64,000 nucleotides of DNA from Teichococcus rhizosphaerae (GCF_002631185.1 NZ_PDNU01000001.1:124001-188000), one strand, 5' to 3'; positions 23,618 to 32,980 are shown, counted from the stretch's first letter. Numbers and translations are program-made. Notes: generated from the sequence alone by a model not told the origin.

Positions 23618-24844
23618 TCAGGCGGCGGGGCGCACCAGCACGTGGCGCTTGCGGCCGGCGGAGAGCTTGGCGGCGCCGTCGCGCAGGTCCGCCTCCGTCA
23701 CCTCCAGCGCCTCGTCGCCGATGGCGGCGTCGTTCAGCCGCAGCCCGCCCTGGCGGATCAGCCGGCGCGCCTCGCCCTTGCTGGCGGCGAAGCCGGCCTG
23801 CACGGCGAGGTCGATCGCCGCCGCCGGCAGGGTGGCGGCGATGGAGGGCAGCGTCTCGGCCGCCTGGCCTTCCTCGAAGGCGCGGCGGGCGGTCTCGGCG
23901 GCCAGCGTGGCGGCCTCGCGCCCGTGCAGCATGGCGGTGGCCTCCGTGGCGAGGACCTTCTTGGCCTCGTTCACCTCCGCGCCGCCCAGCGCGCCGAGGC
24001 GCCTCACCTCGTCCATCGGCACCTCGGTGAAGAGGGCCAGGAAGCGGCCGACATCGGCATCCTCCGTATTGCGCCAGAACTGCCAGTAGTCATAGGGCGC
24101 GAGGCGGTCGGGGTTGAGCCACACGGCGCCGCCGGCGGTCTTGCCCATCTTGGTGCCGGAGGCGGTGGTGAGCAGCGGGGTGGTCAGGCCGAACACCTCC
24201 GCGCCGTCGCAGCGCCGGTTCAGCTCCACGCCCATGATGATGTTGCCCCACTGGTCGGAGCCGCCCATCTGCAGGGCCACACCGTGCCGCCGCCGCAGCT
24301 CCAGGAAGTCGTAGGACTGCAGCAGCATGTAGTTGAATTCGAGGAAGGAGAGCGGCTGCTCGCGGTCCAGCCGCAGCTTCACGCTGTCCATTGTCAGCAT
24401 GCGGTTGACGCTGAAGTGGCGGCCGATGTCGCGCAGGAAGGGGATGTAGAGGAGCCGGTCCAGCCAGTCCTTGTTGTCCACCATCATCGCGTCCGTGGCA
24501 CCCTCGCCGAAGGACAGGAAGGAGGCGAAGGTCTTGCGGATGCCGGCCTTGTTCACCTCGATCTGCTCGTCCGTCAGCAGCGGGCGGGCCTCGTCGCGGA
24601 AGGAGGGGTCGCCGATGCGGGTGGTGCCGCCGCCGAGCAGCGCCACCGGCTTGTGCCCCGTGCGCTGGAGCAGCCGCAGCATCATGATCGAGAGCAGGTG
24701 GCCGACATGCAGGCTGTCCGCCGTGCAGTCGAAGCCGACATAGGCGGGAAGCGGCCCCTGCTTCATGCGGGCGGCCATCGCCGCCTCGTCGGTCACCTGG
24801 TGGATGTAGCCGCGCTCGCGCGCCACCTGCAGGAACTCGTCCAT
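23618..24844 (-). CDS. tyrS: Tyrosyl-tRNA synthetase
   Basis: A 408-residue class I aminoacyl-tRNA synthetase. The HIGH-type motif is SLHVGHLLS (about residues 43-51), the tyrosine/tRNA region is [12 protein letters not shown] and [10 protein letters not shown], and the KMSKS loop reads GTKMGKT. A C-terminal S4-like domain follows, with [15 protein letters not shown]. The start is the ATG at 24842-24844 ([13 protein letters not shown]). The gene is divergent from anmK with 79 bases between starts. It is essential for translation. Confidence 0.96.
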   Translation of the reverse strand: MDEFLQVARERGYIHQVTDEAAMAARMKQGPLPAYVGFDCTADSLHVGHLLSIMMLRLLQRTGHKPVALLGGGTTRIGDPSFRDEARPLLTDEQIEVNKAGIRKTFASFLSFGEGATDAMMVDNKDWLDRLLYIPFLRDIGRHFSVNRMLTMDSVKLRLDREQPLSFLEFNYMLLQSYDFLELRRRHGVALQMGGSDQWGNIIMGVELNRRCDGAEVFGLTTPLLTTASGTKMGKTAGGAVWLNPDRLAPYDYWQFWRNTEDADVGRFLALFTEVPMDEVRRLGALGGAEVNEAKKVLATEATAMLHGREAATLAAETARRAFEEGQAAETLPSIAATLPAAAIDLAVQAGFAASKGEARRLIRQGGLRLNDAAIGDEALEVTEADLRDGAAKLSAGRKRHVLVRPAA

Positions 24845-24923
24845 CGTCGCCTTTGCCCGCTTCTGGCCCGGACGCTGCCGCCCGGCCTTTCCTTGAGGCT
24901 GCGGCCCTAGCACAGTGTGCCCC

Positions 24924-26012
24924 ATGCTGCGAACCATCGGACTGATGAGTGGCACCTCGCTGGATGGCGTGGATGCCGCATGGGTGGAGACGGATGGCGA
25001 CCGGATCGGCCGGGTCGGGCCCAGCCTGACGCTGCCCTACGACCCGGCGCTGCGGCGCGACCTGCGCCGCCTGCTGGACATGGCGGGCGACCTGCCGGCG
25101 GACGATCCTTTCCTGCTGGACTGCGAGCGGCGCCTGACGGAGCGCCACGCCGAGGCGGTGGTCCGGCTCGGCCAGCCCGCCGACCTGCTGGGCTTCCATG
25201 GCCAGACCATCCTGCACCGCCCAGCCGCCGGCCAGCCGGGCAAGGGGCGCACCTGGCAGATCGGCGACGCGGCGCTGCTGGCCCGCGCCACCGGCATCCG
25301 CGTGGTGCATGACTTCCGCAGCGCCGATGTGGCGGCGGGCGGGCAGGGGGCGCCGCTGGTGCCCATCGTCCATGCCGTGATGGCGGCCGACCTGCCGAAG
25401 CCGCTGGCCATCCTGAACCTCGGCGGCGTCGGCAACGTCACCTGGATCGGCGCCGACCACCGGCTGGTGGCGTTCGACACCGGCCCCGCCAACGGCCCGC
25501 TCGACGACTGGGCGCGCCGCGCCACGGGGGCCGACTACGACAAGGATGGCCGCCTGGCGCTGGCCGGGCAGCCGGATGGCGCCGTGCTGGGCCGGCTGCT
25601 GGCGCATCCCTATCTCGCGGCGCTGCCGCCCAAGTCGCTGGACCGGCTGGATTTCGACCGCGCCCTGCGGGAAGCGGGCGCGGGCGACCTGTCTCCGGCC
25701 GATGGCGCGGCGACGCTGGTGGCCTTCTGCGCCTGCGCGGTGGCGGCGGCGGCGCGGCACTTCCCCGAGCCGCCGCGGCAATGGCTGGTGGCCGGCGGCG
25801 GGCGGCGCAACCCGGCGCTGATGCGCGCCCTGGCCAGCGCGCTGGCCGAGCCGGTGCGCCCGGTGGAGGTGGCCGGCTGGGATGGCGACGCGCTGGAGGC
25901 GCAGGCCTTCGGCGTGCTGGCGGCGCGGGTGGTGAAGGGGCTGCCGCTGACCTATCCCGGCACCACGGGCGCGCCGGAGCCGCTGACGGGGGGCATGCTG
26001 ACCGCCGCCTGA
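24924..26012 (+). CDS. anmK: Anhydro-N-acetylmuramic acid kinase
   Basis: A 362-residue sugar kinase of the ASKHA fold that converts anhydro-MurNAc from cell-wall recycling into MurNAc-6-phosphate. Signatures are [17 protein letters not shown] at the N-terminus, [21 protein letters not shown] and [13 protein letters not shown], in the canonical order. I used the ATG at 24924; a GTG nine bases upstream is possible. The last 61 bases overlap the 3' end of the convergent cysteine desulfurase gene, so the two coding regions share sequence on opposite strands. Confidence 0.93.
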   Translation: MLRTIGLMSGTSLDGVDAAWVETDGDRIGRVGPSLTLPYDPALRRDLRRLLDMAGDLPADDPFLLDCERRLTERHAEAVVRLGQPADLLGFHGQTILHRPAAGQPGKGRTWQIGDAALLARATGIRVVHDFRSADVAAGGQGAPLVPIVHAVMAADLPKPLAILNLGGVGNVTWIGADHRLVAFDTGPANGPLDDWARRATGADYDKDGRLALAGQPDGAVLGRLLAHPYLAALPPKSLDRLDFDRALREAGAGDLSPADGAATLVAFCACAVAAAARHFPEPPRQWLVAGGGRRNPALMRALASALAEPVRPVEVAGWDGDALEAQAFGVLAARVVKGLPLTYPGTTGAPEPLTGGMLTAA

Positions 26013-27100
26013 GGCTGGCGCCGCAGCAGCCGCGCGCGCATCTCCGCATGGGCGGCGAGGAAGCGCGCGGCGGCGTCGGGCGGGGCGTTCCAGGGCAGCG
26101 AGACGCGGATGGCGCAGGCCGCGTCCCCGCCCAGCCCCATGGCGCGCAGCACCGGGCTCGGGCCCACCTTGCCGGAGGAGCAGGCCGCGCCGGAGGAGAC
26201 CCGCACCCCCGCCAGGTCGAGTGCGATCACCTGCGTCTCGGCCGCCACGCCGGGGAGGATCAGGCAGCTCGTATTGGGCAGGCGCGGCGCGGCGCCGCCC
26301 GCCACCGGCAGGCCGGCGCCCGCCTCGATGGCGTCGCGCAGCGCGGCGAGGCGGGGCGCCTCGGCGGGGTCGAGCGCGGCCACGGCGGCGGCGAAGCCGG
26401 CGATGGCGGGCAGCGCCTCGGTGCCGCCGCGCCGGCCGCGCTCCTGCCCGCCGCCGGGCAGCAGCGCCGGCAGGTCCAGCCCCGGCCGCAGCAGCAGCGC
26501 GCCGGCTCCCTTGGGCCCGCCCAGCTTGTGGGCCGAGAGCGCCAGGCTGTCCGCGCCGAAATCCTCCAGCGTCACGGAAAGGCGGCCGGCGGCCTGCACC
26601 GCGTCCACATGCAGCAGGGCGCCATGGGCGCGGCACAGCGCCGCGGCCGCGGCCAGGGGGTGCAGCACGCCGGTCTCGTTGTTCGCGGCCATCAGGCAGA
26701 CCAAAGCGGGACCACCCATGGCCAGCGCCGCCTCCAGCGCCGCGAGGTCGAGCGTGCCGTCGGGCAGGACGGGCAGGGTTTCCACCGCTCGCCCGGCGCG
26801 CAGGATGGCGGGGTGCTCCGTGGCGCCCGCCAGGATGCGCCGCCCGGCGCCCAGCCCGTGCAGCGCCAGGGCATTGGCCTCGGTGGCGCCGGCGGTGAAG
26901 ACGAGGTCGCGCGCCCGGCCGCCGAAGCGGGTGGCGATGGTGGCGCGCGCCTGCTCCAGCACCTGCCGCGCGGCGCGGCCATCGGCATGGATGGAGGAGG
27001 GGTTCCCGGTCAGCGCCAGCGCCGCCAGCACCGCCTCCCGCGCCTCGGGGCGCAGCGGCTCGGTGGCGTTGGCGTCCAGGTAGAGGGAGGGGGCGCTCAT
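25952..27100 (-). CDS. Cysteine desulfurase (NifS/IscS-like), iscR-linked
   Basis: A 382-residue class V PLP enzyme that takes sulfur from cysteine. The PLP lysine is in ALSAHKLGGPKG, the His/Gln/Asp pocket in HVDAVQAAGR, and the catalytic Cys loop is SSGAACSSGKVGPSPVL near residue 315. The N-terminus is LYLDANATEPLRPEAREAVL. Its start overlaps the iscR stop by four bases, so iscR and this gene are translationally coupled. A second, distinct desulfurase (iscS) lies 6 kb away; sequence identity between them is only moderate by eye. The 3' end overlaps anmK by 61 bases. Confidence 0.88.
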   Translation of the reverse strand: MSAPSLYLDANATEPLRPEAREAVLAALALTGNPSSIHADGRAARQVLEQARATIATRFGGRARDLVFTAGATEANALALHGLGAGRRILAGATEHPAILRAGRAVETLPVLPDGTLDLAALEAALAMGGPALVCLMAANNETGVLHPLAAAAALCRAHGALLHVDAVQAAGRLSVTLEDFGADSLALSAHKLGGPKGAGALLLRPGLDLPALLPGGGQERGRRGGTEALPAIAGFAAAVAALDPAEAPRLAALRDAIEAGAGLPVAGGAAPRLPNTSCLILPGVAAETQVIALDLAGVRVSSGAACSSGKVGPSPVLRAMGLGGDAACAIRVSLPWNAPPDAAARFLAAHAEMRARLLRRQPQAAVSMPPVSGSGAPVVPG

Positions 27101-27621
27101 GCCGTTTCGGGCGATGTTCCGGGCAGAGTTCCGGGCGCCGGCGGCAGGGCGCGGCCGCAGACGCGGCCCTCCACCACGTCGGAGAGGGTGGTGTGCTGGA
27201 GGAAAAGGCGGATCTGCTCGCCGAGCTCGTGCCAGAGGTCGTGCGTCAGGCAGCGGTTGCCGGTGAGGCAGCCCGGCGAGCCCTCGTCGCAGCGCGTGGC
27301 GGTGATGGGCTCGTCCACCGCGTCGATGATGGTGCCGATGGCGATGTGCTCGGGTGCCAGGGCCAGGCGGTAGCCGCCCCCCGGCCCGCGCGCCGAGGCG
27401 ACGAGCCCCGCGCGCCGGAGTCGGGCGAAAAGCTGTTCCAGATAGGCCACGGAAAGGCATTGCGCCTGGGCGATCTCCGAAAGGCTGACGGGGCGTTCCC
27501 GCGCCTCATGGACACCTGCGCCTGGCGCATGGCTGTCATCCGCACAGCTATGCCCTCGGGCGCGGGCGGCCAGTTCCACCATCGCCATGACGGCATATCG
27601 GCCGCGTGTAGACAGGCGCAT
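27097..27621 (-). CDS. iscR: Rrf2 family [2Fe-2S] regulator IscR, with an insertion
   Basis: A 174-residue Rrf2 regulator. It begins MRLSTRGRYAVMAMVELA, with the HTH in VSLSEIAQAQCLSVAYLEQLF and GLVASARGPGGGYRLA. The cluster ligands are TRCDEGSPGCLTGNRCLTHDLW (Cys-x6-Cys-x5-Cys plus the His of CLTH). Compared with E. coli IscR there are about 18 extra residues (about 23-41) between helix 1 and the HTH, containing one Cys and three His. IscR senses Fe-S status and represses Fe-S assembly genes. A matching type 1 site lies about 240 bases upstream. The start is the ATG at 27619-27621; earlier codons in frame are unsupported. Confidence 0.9.
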   Translation of the reverse strand: MRLSTRGRYAVMAMVELAARARGHSCADDSHAPGAGVHEARERPVSLSEIAQAQCLSVAYLEQLFARLRRAGLVASARGPGGGYRLALAPEHIAIGTIIDAVDEPITATRCDEGSPGCLTGNRCLTHDLWHELGEQIRLFLQHTTLSDVVEGRVCGRALPPAPGTLPGTSPETA

Positions 27622-28032
27622 CAGTCGTTTCTTCCTGCCTGGAACGGTTTTTCGCCGCCCCGTGGCGGCCAGCAAGAAAGCCACACGGGGCAGGCCCTCT
27701 GAAGGTGAATTCCGTTATGAAAGCGACGGCCTGTTGCCTATATTGACCGCGTCGCGGGGAGCGGAAGCCTGCCCCGGGACGACAAGGGCATGAAACGGAC
27801 GCCGGACACTGATGCCAGACACCACGGCACTCCCTGTCGTGGGCATCGAAGCTATTGATCCCGACTGTGCGAGTCAACATTGGTCGGGGCAGGGTTTCGG
27901 TCTGGCATGCGCCGGACGCATCAATCGGGGTTCATGCCTTTGGCCGGCCCGGCCACCCTGCGGGGTCCGACGGGCCGTCATGGTTTCCCAACCGGGCGCT
28001 GCCGCGCCCACCGCACTGGATGCAAGGGGACG
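27622..28032. other. 411-base divergent region between iscR and a hydrolase gene
   Basis: This region carries the IscR-type operator/promoter at 27849-27881. With that promoter the iscR mRNA would have a leader of about 220 bases. The remainder shows no convincing gene or intrinsic terminator. In-frame upstream extensions of the hydrolase exist, but they are rich in Gly, Arg and Thr and look non-coding. No second strong promoter is obvious; a weak CATAAC-type -10 occurs near 27712-27717 on the minus strand. Confidence 0.6.
27849..27881 (-). promoter_or_regulatory. iscR promoter with type 1 IscR operator
   Basis: On the minus strand TTGACT (27872-27877) and TAGCTT (27849-27854) are separated by 17 bases. 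The -35 box is part of TTGACT-CGCAC-AGTCGGG, which matches the core of the E. coli type 1 IscR consensus (YYGACT, five bases, AGTCRRS). Overlap of a type 1 site with the -35 of the iscR promoter is how E. coli IscR represses itself. Distances to starts: about 240 bases to iscR and about 155 to the hydrolase, so the site could act on either side. Confidence 0.6.
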
Positions 28033-28701
28033 ATGCCTGAGGTGATGTTTGCCGGGCCTGATGGCCGGCTTGAGGGTCGTTACCACCACGCGAAGCAGCC
28101 CAATGCCCCCGTGGCGCTGGTCCTGCACCCGCACCCGCTGCATGGCGGGACCATGAACAACCGGGTGGTGCACGCGCTGTATACGCGCTTCCAGAACATG
28201 GGTTTCTCCACCCTGCGCTTTAACTTCCGCGGCGTGGGCCGCAGCCAGGGCCGCTACGATGGCGGCATCGGCGAGATCTCGGACGCCGCGGCGGCGCTCG
28301 ACTTCCTCCAGGCGGTGAACCCGAACGCCTCCATGCTGTGGGTGGCCGGCTATTCCTTCGGCTCCTATGTCGGCATGCAGCTGCTGATGCGGCGGCCGGA
28401 GATGGGCGGCTTCGTTTCCATCTCCACCCCGGCCAGCCACTACGATTTCGGTTTCCTCGCGCCCTGCCCCTGCTCGGGCCTGATCCTGCACGGGGCCGAG
28501 GACGAGCTGGTGCCCGAGGGCTCGGTGCGGAAGCTGGTGGACAAGCTGAACACCCAGCGCGGCATCGCGATCGACTACCGGGTCCAGGAAGGCGCGGGCC
28601 ACGTCTTCACCGCCGACCAGACGGAAAAGGTGGCCAATGCCGCCGAGGACCATGTGCGCACCATGCTGAACCGCACCCGGATGGCCATGGCGGCCGACTG
28701 A
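28033..28701 (+). CDS. Alpha/beta hydrolase (DUF-type dienelactone/esterase-like)
   Basis: A 222-residue alpha/beta hydrolase. It contains the oxyanion region LHPHPLHGGTMNNRVVHAL, the NFRGVGRSQGRYDGG segment, the nucleophile elbow AGYSFGSYVG (Ser about 109) and candidate acid and base in HGAEDELVPEG and GAGHVFT. This small class is common next to Fe-S or cysteine desulfurase genes in alphaproteobacteria, but its substrate is unknown. The start is the ATG at 28033, preceded by AAGGGGAC. It is divergent from iscR, which suggests possible shared control through the operator between them. Confidence 0.8.
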   Translation: MPEVMFAGPDGRLEGRYHHAKQPNAPVALVLHPHPLHGGTMNNRVVHALYTRFQNMGFSTLRFNFRGVGRSQGRYDGGIGEISDAAAALDFLQAVNPNASMLWVAGYSFGSYVGMQLLMRRPEMGGFVSISTPASHYDFGFLAPCPCSGLILHGAEDELVPEGSVRKLVDKLNTQRGIAIDYRVQEGAGHVFTADQTEKVANAAEDHVRTMLNRTRMAMAAD

Positions 28702-28733
28702 TCGCCCCGCCGCAACAACGCTGCCGCTTTCGC

Positions 28734-28769
28734 AAAGGGGCCGGATGGCGCATGCCACCGGCCCCTTTT
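28734..28769. terminator. Bidirectional intrinsic terminator
   Basis: AAAGGGGCCGG (28734-28744) pairs with CCGGCCCCTTTT (28758-28769), giving a strong GC stem flanked by A on the left and T on the right. It can end transcription of both the alpha/beta hydrolase (plus) and the serine hydrolase (minus). Confidence 0.8.
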
Positions 28770-28777
28770 CGTGCCCA

Positions 28778-29794
28778 TCACGCGGCGCGCAGGGCGGGGA
28801 TCAGCATCTCCTCCACCAGCGCGTGCAGCGCCCGCGCATGGCCGCTCGCCCCGCCCGAGGGCTGGTCAGGGTCCGAGGTCATGACGATGCTGGCCCCGAG
28901 CCGGGGCAGCACATGCACCATCTGCCCGCCATAGCCCCAGGCATAGGCGCGCGCCTCCCCGCCCGGCCGGTCCAGGAACCAGCCATAGCCATGCGCGTCG
29001 CCGGTGAAGACGGAGCGCGTGCGTGGCGTCCAGCAGGCGCGCACCCATTCCGCCGCCAGCACGGCGCGGCCCTGCCATTGCCCGCCCTGCCGGTGCATCT
29101 CGGCGAGGCGCAACAGGGCGCGGGGCGAGAGCAGCATGTCGTTGCCGCCGAAGTAGATGCCCTGCGGATCGCGCGGCCAGGGCGGGATCTCGATGCCGAG
29201 GGGTGTGCCCAGCCATTCCCGCGCCAGCGCCAGGGTGCTGCGGCCGGCGCGAAGGGTCAGGATGGCCGAGAGAAGGTGGGAGTTGCCGGTGGAATACAGC
29301 ATCGGCCCGCCCGGATCGGCGGCGAAGGGCCGGGCGAGGGCGGCGCGCACCCAGTCGCGGCTCGACACCCAGGCCCCATAATGGGCGCCGGAGGTGCGCT
29401 CCAGCCCCGCCTGCATCGAGAGCAGATGGCCGATGGTGATCTCCTCCAGCCGCGGATCGGCAGCGCGCGGCAGGCGGGCGCGCAGCAGGGGCGCGATGCG
29501 CTGCTCCGTCCCCTCCAGCACCCCGCGCGCGATGGCGGCGCCGACCAGCGCGGCGATGACGGCCTTGGAGACGGACTTCACATTCGCCGGCCGCTCCGGC
29601 GGCGGGCCGCCGAAGCGCCGCTCCACCACGGTCTCGCCCCCGCGCGCCACGATGAGCGTGCGGAGCTGCGGCAGGGCGGCCGCCCGCTCCAGGGCGGGGC
29701 CGAACCCCTCCGGTGCCGCCCTGGCGCGGCGCGCGAGCAGCAGGGCGGGCATGGCCAGCAACAGGTGCCGGCGGACGGGGCTGTGGCTCGGCAT
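28778..29794 (-). CDS. Exported serine hydrolase, beta-lactamase/class C-like
   Basis: A 338-residue protein with an arginine-containing N-terminal signal (MPSHSPVRRHLLLAMPALLL). The SxxK motif is in VKSVSKAVIAAL (about residue 72), a YSTGNSH motif lies mid-protein and a GYGGQMVHV segment near the C-terminus corresponds to the third box. These features fit penicillin-binding-like serine hydrolases (Pfam beta-lactamase family), which may act as esterases, D-aminopeptidases or carboxypeptidases; real beta-lactam resistance is not implied. It likely works in the periplasm. The start at 29792-29794 was chosen to place the signal peptide. It is convergent with the hydrolase across the terminator and divergent from the peptide-binding protein. 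Confidence 0.8.
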   Translation of the reverse strand: MPSHSPVRRHLLLAMPALLLARRARAAPEGFGPALERAAALPQLRTLIVARGGETVVERRFGGPPPERPANVKSVSKAVIAALVGAAIARGVLEGTEQRIAPLLRARLPRAADPRLEEITIGHLLSMQAGLERTSGAHYGAWVSSRDWVRAALARPFAADPGGPMLYSTGNSHLLSAILTLRAGRSTLALAREWLGTPLGIEIPPWPRDPQGIYFGGNDMLLSPRALLRLAEMHRQGGQWQGRAVLAAEWVRACWTPRTRSVFTGDAHGYGWFLDRPGGEARAYAWGYGGQMVHVLPRLGASIVMTSDPDQPSGGASGHARALHALVEEMLIPALRAA

Positions 29795-29999
29795 CGGCGC
29801 GCATATGGCCCCGCCGGGGCGGGGCGGAAGGGGCCGGCGTATCGCACCGCGCGTGGCGTGCCGGAACGCGGCCGTACCAAGCCGTTCGGGCTTGCGCAAC
29901 TTCGCTGATCTCCACGAGGATCTTTCCGCCGCCCGCCATCGGCGCTGGCCGCGCTTGGGCCGCATGCTAGCGTCGCCGTGACATTTGGGAGACAAGACC

Positions 30000-31592
30000 A
30001 TGCCGCGTAACGCTGCCCGTCCGGCGGCCTCCTGGCGCCTTCTCGCCGCGCTTGGCTGCCTCGCCGTTCTTCCCGCCGCCGCGCAGGCCAACACCCTGAC
30101 CATCGCGGCGATGACCTCGCCCAGCGCGCTCGATCCGCACTACCACTCGACCAACAACAACAACATGGCGCTGCGGCAGATCTTCGATCCGCTGATCAAC
30201 GAGGCGAACAACGGCAAGCTGGTGCCGGGCCTGGCGGAATCCTGGCGCGTGGTCGACGACCTGACCTGGGAGATCAGGCTCAAGCCGGACGTGCGCTTCC
30301 ATGACGGCACGCCCTTCGGCGCGGAGGACCTGGCCTTCACCTTCAACCGCGTGCCCAACGTGCCGAACAGCCCCGGCCCGTTCACGCCTTATGTGCGCAG
30401 CATCAAGTCGATCGAGGTGGTGGACCCGCTGACGGTGCGCATCCACACCCACCAGCCCAACCCCTTCCTCGACTACGACCTGACGCGCATCATGATGCTC
30501 TCCCGCAGCATCCATGCCGATGCGACCACGGGCGGCTTCAACACCGGCAAGCTGGCGGTGGGCACCGGCGCCTACCGCTACGCCGGCTTCATCCTGAACG
30601 AGCGGCTGACGCTGGAGGCCAATCCCGCCTTCCATGGCGGCAAGCCGGACTGGGACCGGGTGGAGACGCGCTACGTCTCCAATTCCGGCGCGCGCGTCGC
30701 GGCCATCCTGGCCGGCGAGGTCGACCTGGTGGACAGCGTGCCGGTGCAGGACGTGGCGCGGCTGAAGCGCGAGGCCGCGATCGAGGTCTATGGCACGGAA
30801 AGCTACGGCACCGCCTACCTCTTTCCCGACAGCGACCGCGAGAACGCGCCCTTCGTCACCGACAAGCAGGGCCGCCCGCTGGCGAAGAACCCGCTGCGCG
30901 ACACGCGCGTGCGCGAGGCGCTCTCGCTCGGCATCAACCGCCAGGGGATCGTCGACCGGCTGCTGGCCGGGCAGGGGGCGCCGGCCGAGCAGTTCGCGCC
31001 GCCCGCCGTGGCCGACCGCGCGCCGGGACTGCCGCCGCTCGCCTATGACGTGGCGCGCGCCCGCAAGCTGCTGGCGGAGGCCGGCTACCCGGATGGCTTC
31101 CGCATGACCATCCACGGCCCGAACGGCTTCTTCACCAGCGATGGCGACGTGCTGCAGGCCATCGCCCAGGGCTTCAGCCGCATCGGGGTGGAGACGCAGG
31201 TGGAGGTGCTGCCGCCGGCCAACTTCTTCACCCGCGCCACCAACCGCGACTTCGCCATGTTCCTCACCACCTACACCTCGAACCTGGCGGCCAACACGCT
31301 GCGCCAGGTGGTGATGACGCGCGACCCCGAGTCCGGCAACGGCCCCTTCAACCGCCAGCGCTATTCCAACCCGGCGCTGGACAAGCCGCTGGCCGAGGCG
31401 CTGCGCACCATGGACCCGGCGCGGCGCCAGGCGCTGACCTCGGAGGCGATGCGGATCTCGGTGGAGGACAAGGCGGTGATCCCGGTCTTCTACCTTCGCG
31501 TCAACTGGGCCGCCCGCAAGGACCGGCTGACCTACGACCCGAGCCCGAACTGGGACACCACCGCCCTGTTCGCCACTCCCGTGAAGCGCTGA
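30000..31592 (+). CDS. ABC transporter substrate-binding protein, family 5 (peptide/nickel-type)
   Basis: A 530-residue periplasmic solute-binding protein. It has a cleavable signal peptide (SWRLLAALGCLAVLPAAAQA) and then the cluster C/family 5 architecture: PSALDPHYHSTNNNNMALRQ, LAESWRVVDDLTWEIRLKPD, DGTPFGAEDLAFTFNR, RLTLEANPAFHGGKPDWDR and the C-terminal VIPVFYLRVNWAARK. Members bind di- or oligopeptides, nickel or other small solutes. The permease and ATPase genes are not in the window, so it is an orphan binding protein. The ATG is at 30000. It is followed after 18 bases by an M20 peptidase gene, so the captured ligand may be a dipeptide-like amide. Confidence 0.88.
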   Translation: MPRNAARPAASWRLLAALGCLAVLPAAAQANTLTIAAMTSPSALDPHYHSTNNNNMALRQIFDPLINEANNGKLVPGLAESWRVVDDLTWEIRLKPDVRFHDGTPFGAEDLAFTFNRVPNVPNSPGPFTPYVRSIKSIEVVDPLTVRIHTHQPNPFLDYDLTRIMMLSRSIHADATTGGFNTGKLAVGTGAYRYAGFILNERLTLEANPAFHGGKPDWDRVETRYVSNSGARVAAILAGEVDLVDSVPVQDVARLKREAAIEVYGTESYGTAYLFPDSDRENAPFVTDKQGRPLAKNPLRDTRVREALSLGINRQGIVDRLLAGQGAPAEQFAPPAVADRAPGLPPLAYDVARARKLLAEAGYPDGFRMTIHGPNGFFTSDGDVLQAIAQGFSRIGVETQVEVLPPANFFTRATNRDFAMFLTTYTSNLAANTLRQVVMTRDPESGNGPFNRQRYSNPALDKPLAEALRTMDPARRQALTSEAMRISVEDKAVIPVFYLRVNWAARKDRLTYDPSPNWDTTALFATPVKR

Positions 31593-31610
31593 GAACTGGA
31601 TCAAGAGAGC

Positions 31611-32900
31611 ATGCCCGAGCAATCCGTGCAGGACCGCCTGCGCAAGGCCGTCGATGCCAATTTCGACAGCGAGGTCGCCTTCCTGACCGAGCTGGTGCGC
31701 TTCCCCAGCCTGCGCGGCCGCGAGGCGCCGCTGCAGGACTGGGTGGCCCGCCAGATGGCCGCGCGCGGCTACGCGGTGGACCGCTTCACCATCGCCGAGA
31801 CGCCGCTGGAGGCGCACCCCAAGGCCGCGCCCATGGTGGAGGTCGATCCCGCCGGCTCCGTGCAGGTGGTGGCCACCCACCGCGCCAAGGACCCCACCGG
31901 CCGCAGCCTGATCCTGCAGGGGCATATCGACGTGGTGCCGGAAGGCCCCAAGGAGATGTGGACCCACCCGCCCTATGCCGGGGTGGTGCGCGATGGCTGG
32001 CTCTATGGCCGCGGCGCCAACGACATGAAGGCGGGCGTCGCCTGCATGATCTTCGCCATGGACGCGCTGCGCGAGGCCGGGCTTGAGCCGGCCGCCGACG
32101 TGCACATCCAGACCGTGACGGAGGAGGAGAGCACCGGTAACGGCGCGCTCGCCACCCTGGCGCGCGGCTACCGCGCCGAGGCCTGCCTGATCCCCGAGCC
32201 CACCGGCCACACCATCACCCGCGCGCATACGGGCACGCTGTGGTTCCGCGTGCGGGTGCGCGGCGTGCCGGTGCATGTGGCGCAGGCGCAGACCGGCACC
32301 AACGCCATCCTCTCCGCCATGCACATCATCCAGGCGCTGCAGCAGCACACGAAGGTGGTGAACGAGGCGGCGAGATCCGACCGCTGGTATGCCGAGATCC
32401 AGGACCCCATCAAGTTCAACCCCGGCATCATCCGCGGCGGCGACTGGGCCAGCTCCACCCCCGCCTGGTGCGAGGTGGACTGCCGCATCGGCCTGCTGCC
32501 CAGCACGGAGGTTGCGGACGCCATGGCGGCGGTGGAGCGCTGCATCCAGGACAGCCGCGCCGGCGACACCTTCCTGGCCAACAACCCGCCCGAGGTGATC
32601 TGGCACGGCTTCCAGGCGGATGGCTTCGTGCAGGAGCCGGGCACCGAGGCCGAGGCCGTGCTCGCCGCCGCGCACCAGTCGGTGTTCCAGGCGCCGATGG
32701 AGGCGCGCATCACCACGGCGGTGAACGACACCCGCTATTACGGCCGCTACTACGACATGCCGGCGCTCTGCTACGGCCCCTCCGGCGAGGGCAACCATGG
32801 CTTCGACGAGCGCACCAACCTCGACAGCCTGCGCAAGACGACGCTGACCATCGCCAGCTTCATCGCCGACTGGTGCGGCGTGCGCGAGATCGCCCGCTAA
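31611..32900 (+). CDS. M20 family metallopeptidase (ArgE/DapE/ACY1-like)
   Basis: A 429-residue zinc amidohydrolase with the usual M20 ligands in order: LQGHIDVVPEGP (His, Asp), GRGANDMKAGVA (Asp), TVTEEESTGNG (catalytic Glu plus Glu), LIPEPTGHT (Glu) and a C-terminal GNHGFDERTNLDS (His). It hydrolyses an N-acyl amino acid, dipeptide or related amide. No signal peptide is visible, so it is cytoplasmic. It follows the orphan peptide-binding protein by 18 bases, and the pair most likely forms an uptake-and-cleavage unit. The specificity is unknown. Confidence 0.88.
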   Translation: MPEQSVQDRLRKAVDANFDSEVAFLTELVRFPSLRGREAPLQDWVARQMAARGYAVDRFTIAETPLEAHPKAAPMVEVDPAGSVQVVATHRAKDPTGRSLILQGHIDVVPEGPKEMWTHPPYAGVVRDGWLYGRGANDMKAGVACMIFAMDALREAGLEPAADVHIQTVTEEESTGNGALATLARGYRAEACLIPEPTGHTITRAHTGTLWFRVRVRGVPVHVAQAQTGTNAILSAMHIIQALQQHTKVVNEAARSDRWYAEIQDPIKFNPGIIRGGDWASSTPAWCEVDCRIGLLPSTEVADAMAAVERCIQDSRAGDTFLANNPPEVIWHGFQADGFVQEPGTEAEAVLAAAHQSVFQAPMEARITTAVNDTRYYGRYYDMPALCYGPSGEGNHGFDERTNLDSLRKTTLTIASFIADWCGVREIAR

Positions 32901-32980
32901 GCCGGCGGATGTGCGAGGCGGGGTGGTGGTATTCCCACCCCGCCCTTCCACCCCGGGCGGGGGTGGCCCATATTCGCGCC

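Noticed and set aside
27880-28032. An N-terminal extension of the alpha/beta hydrolase
   Set aside because: The extra residues are low-complexity and overlap the IscR-type operator region; the ATG at 28033 has a plausible ribosome site and gives the usual fold start.
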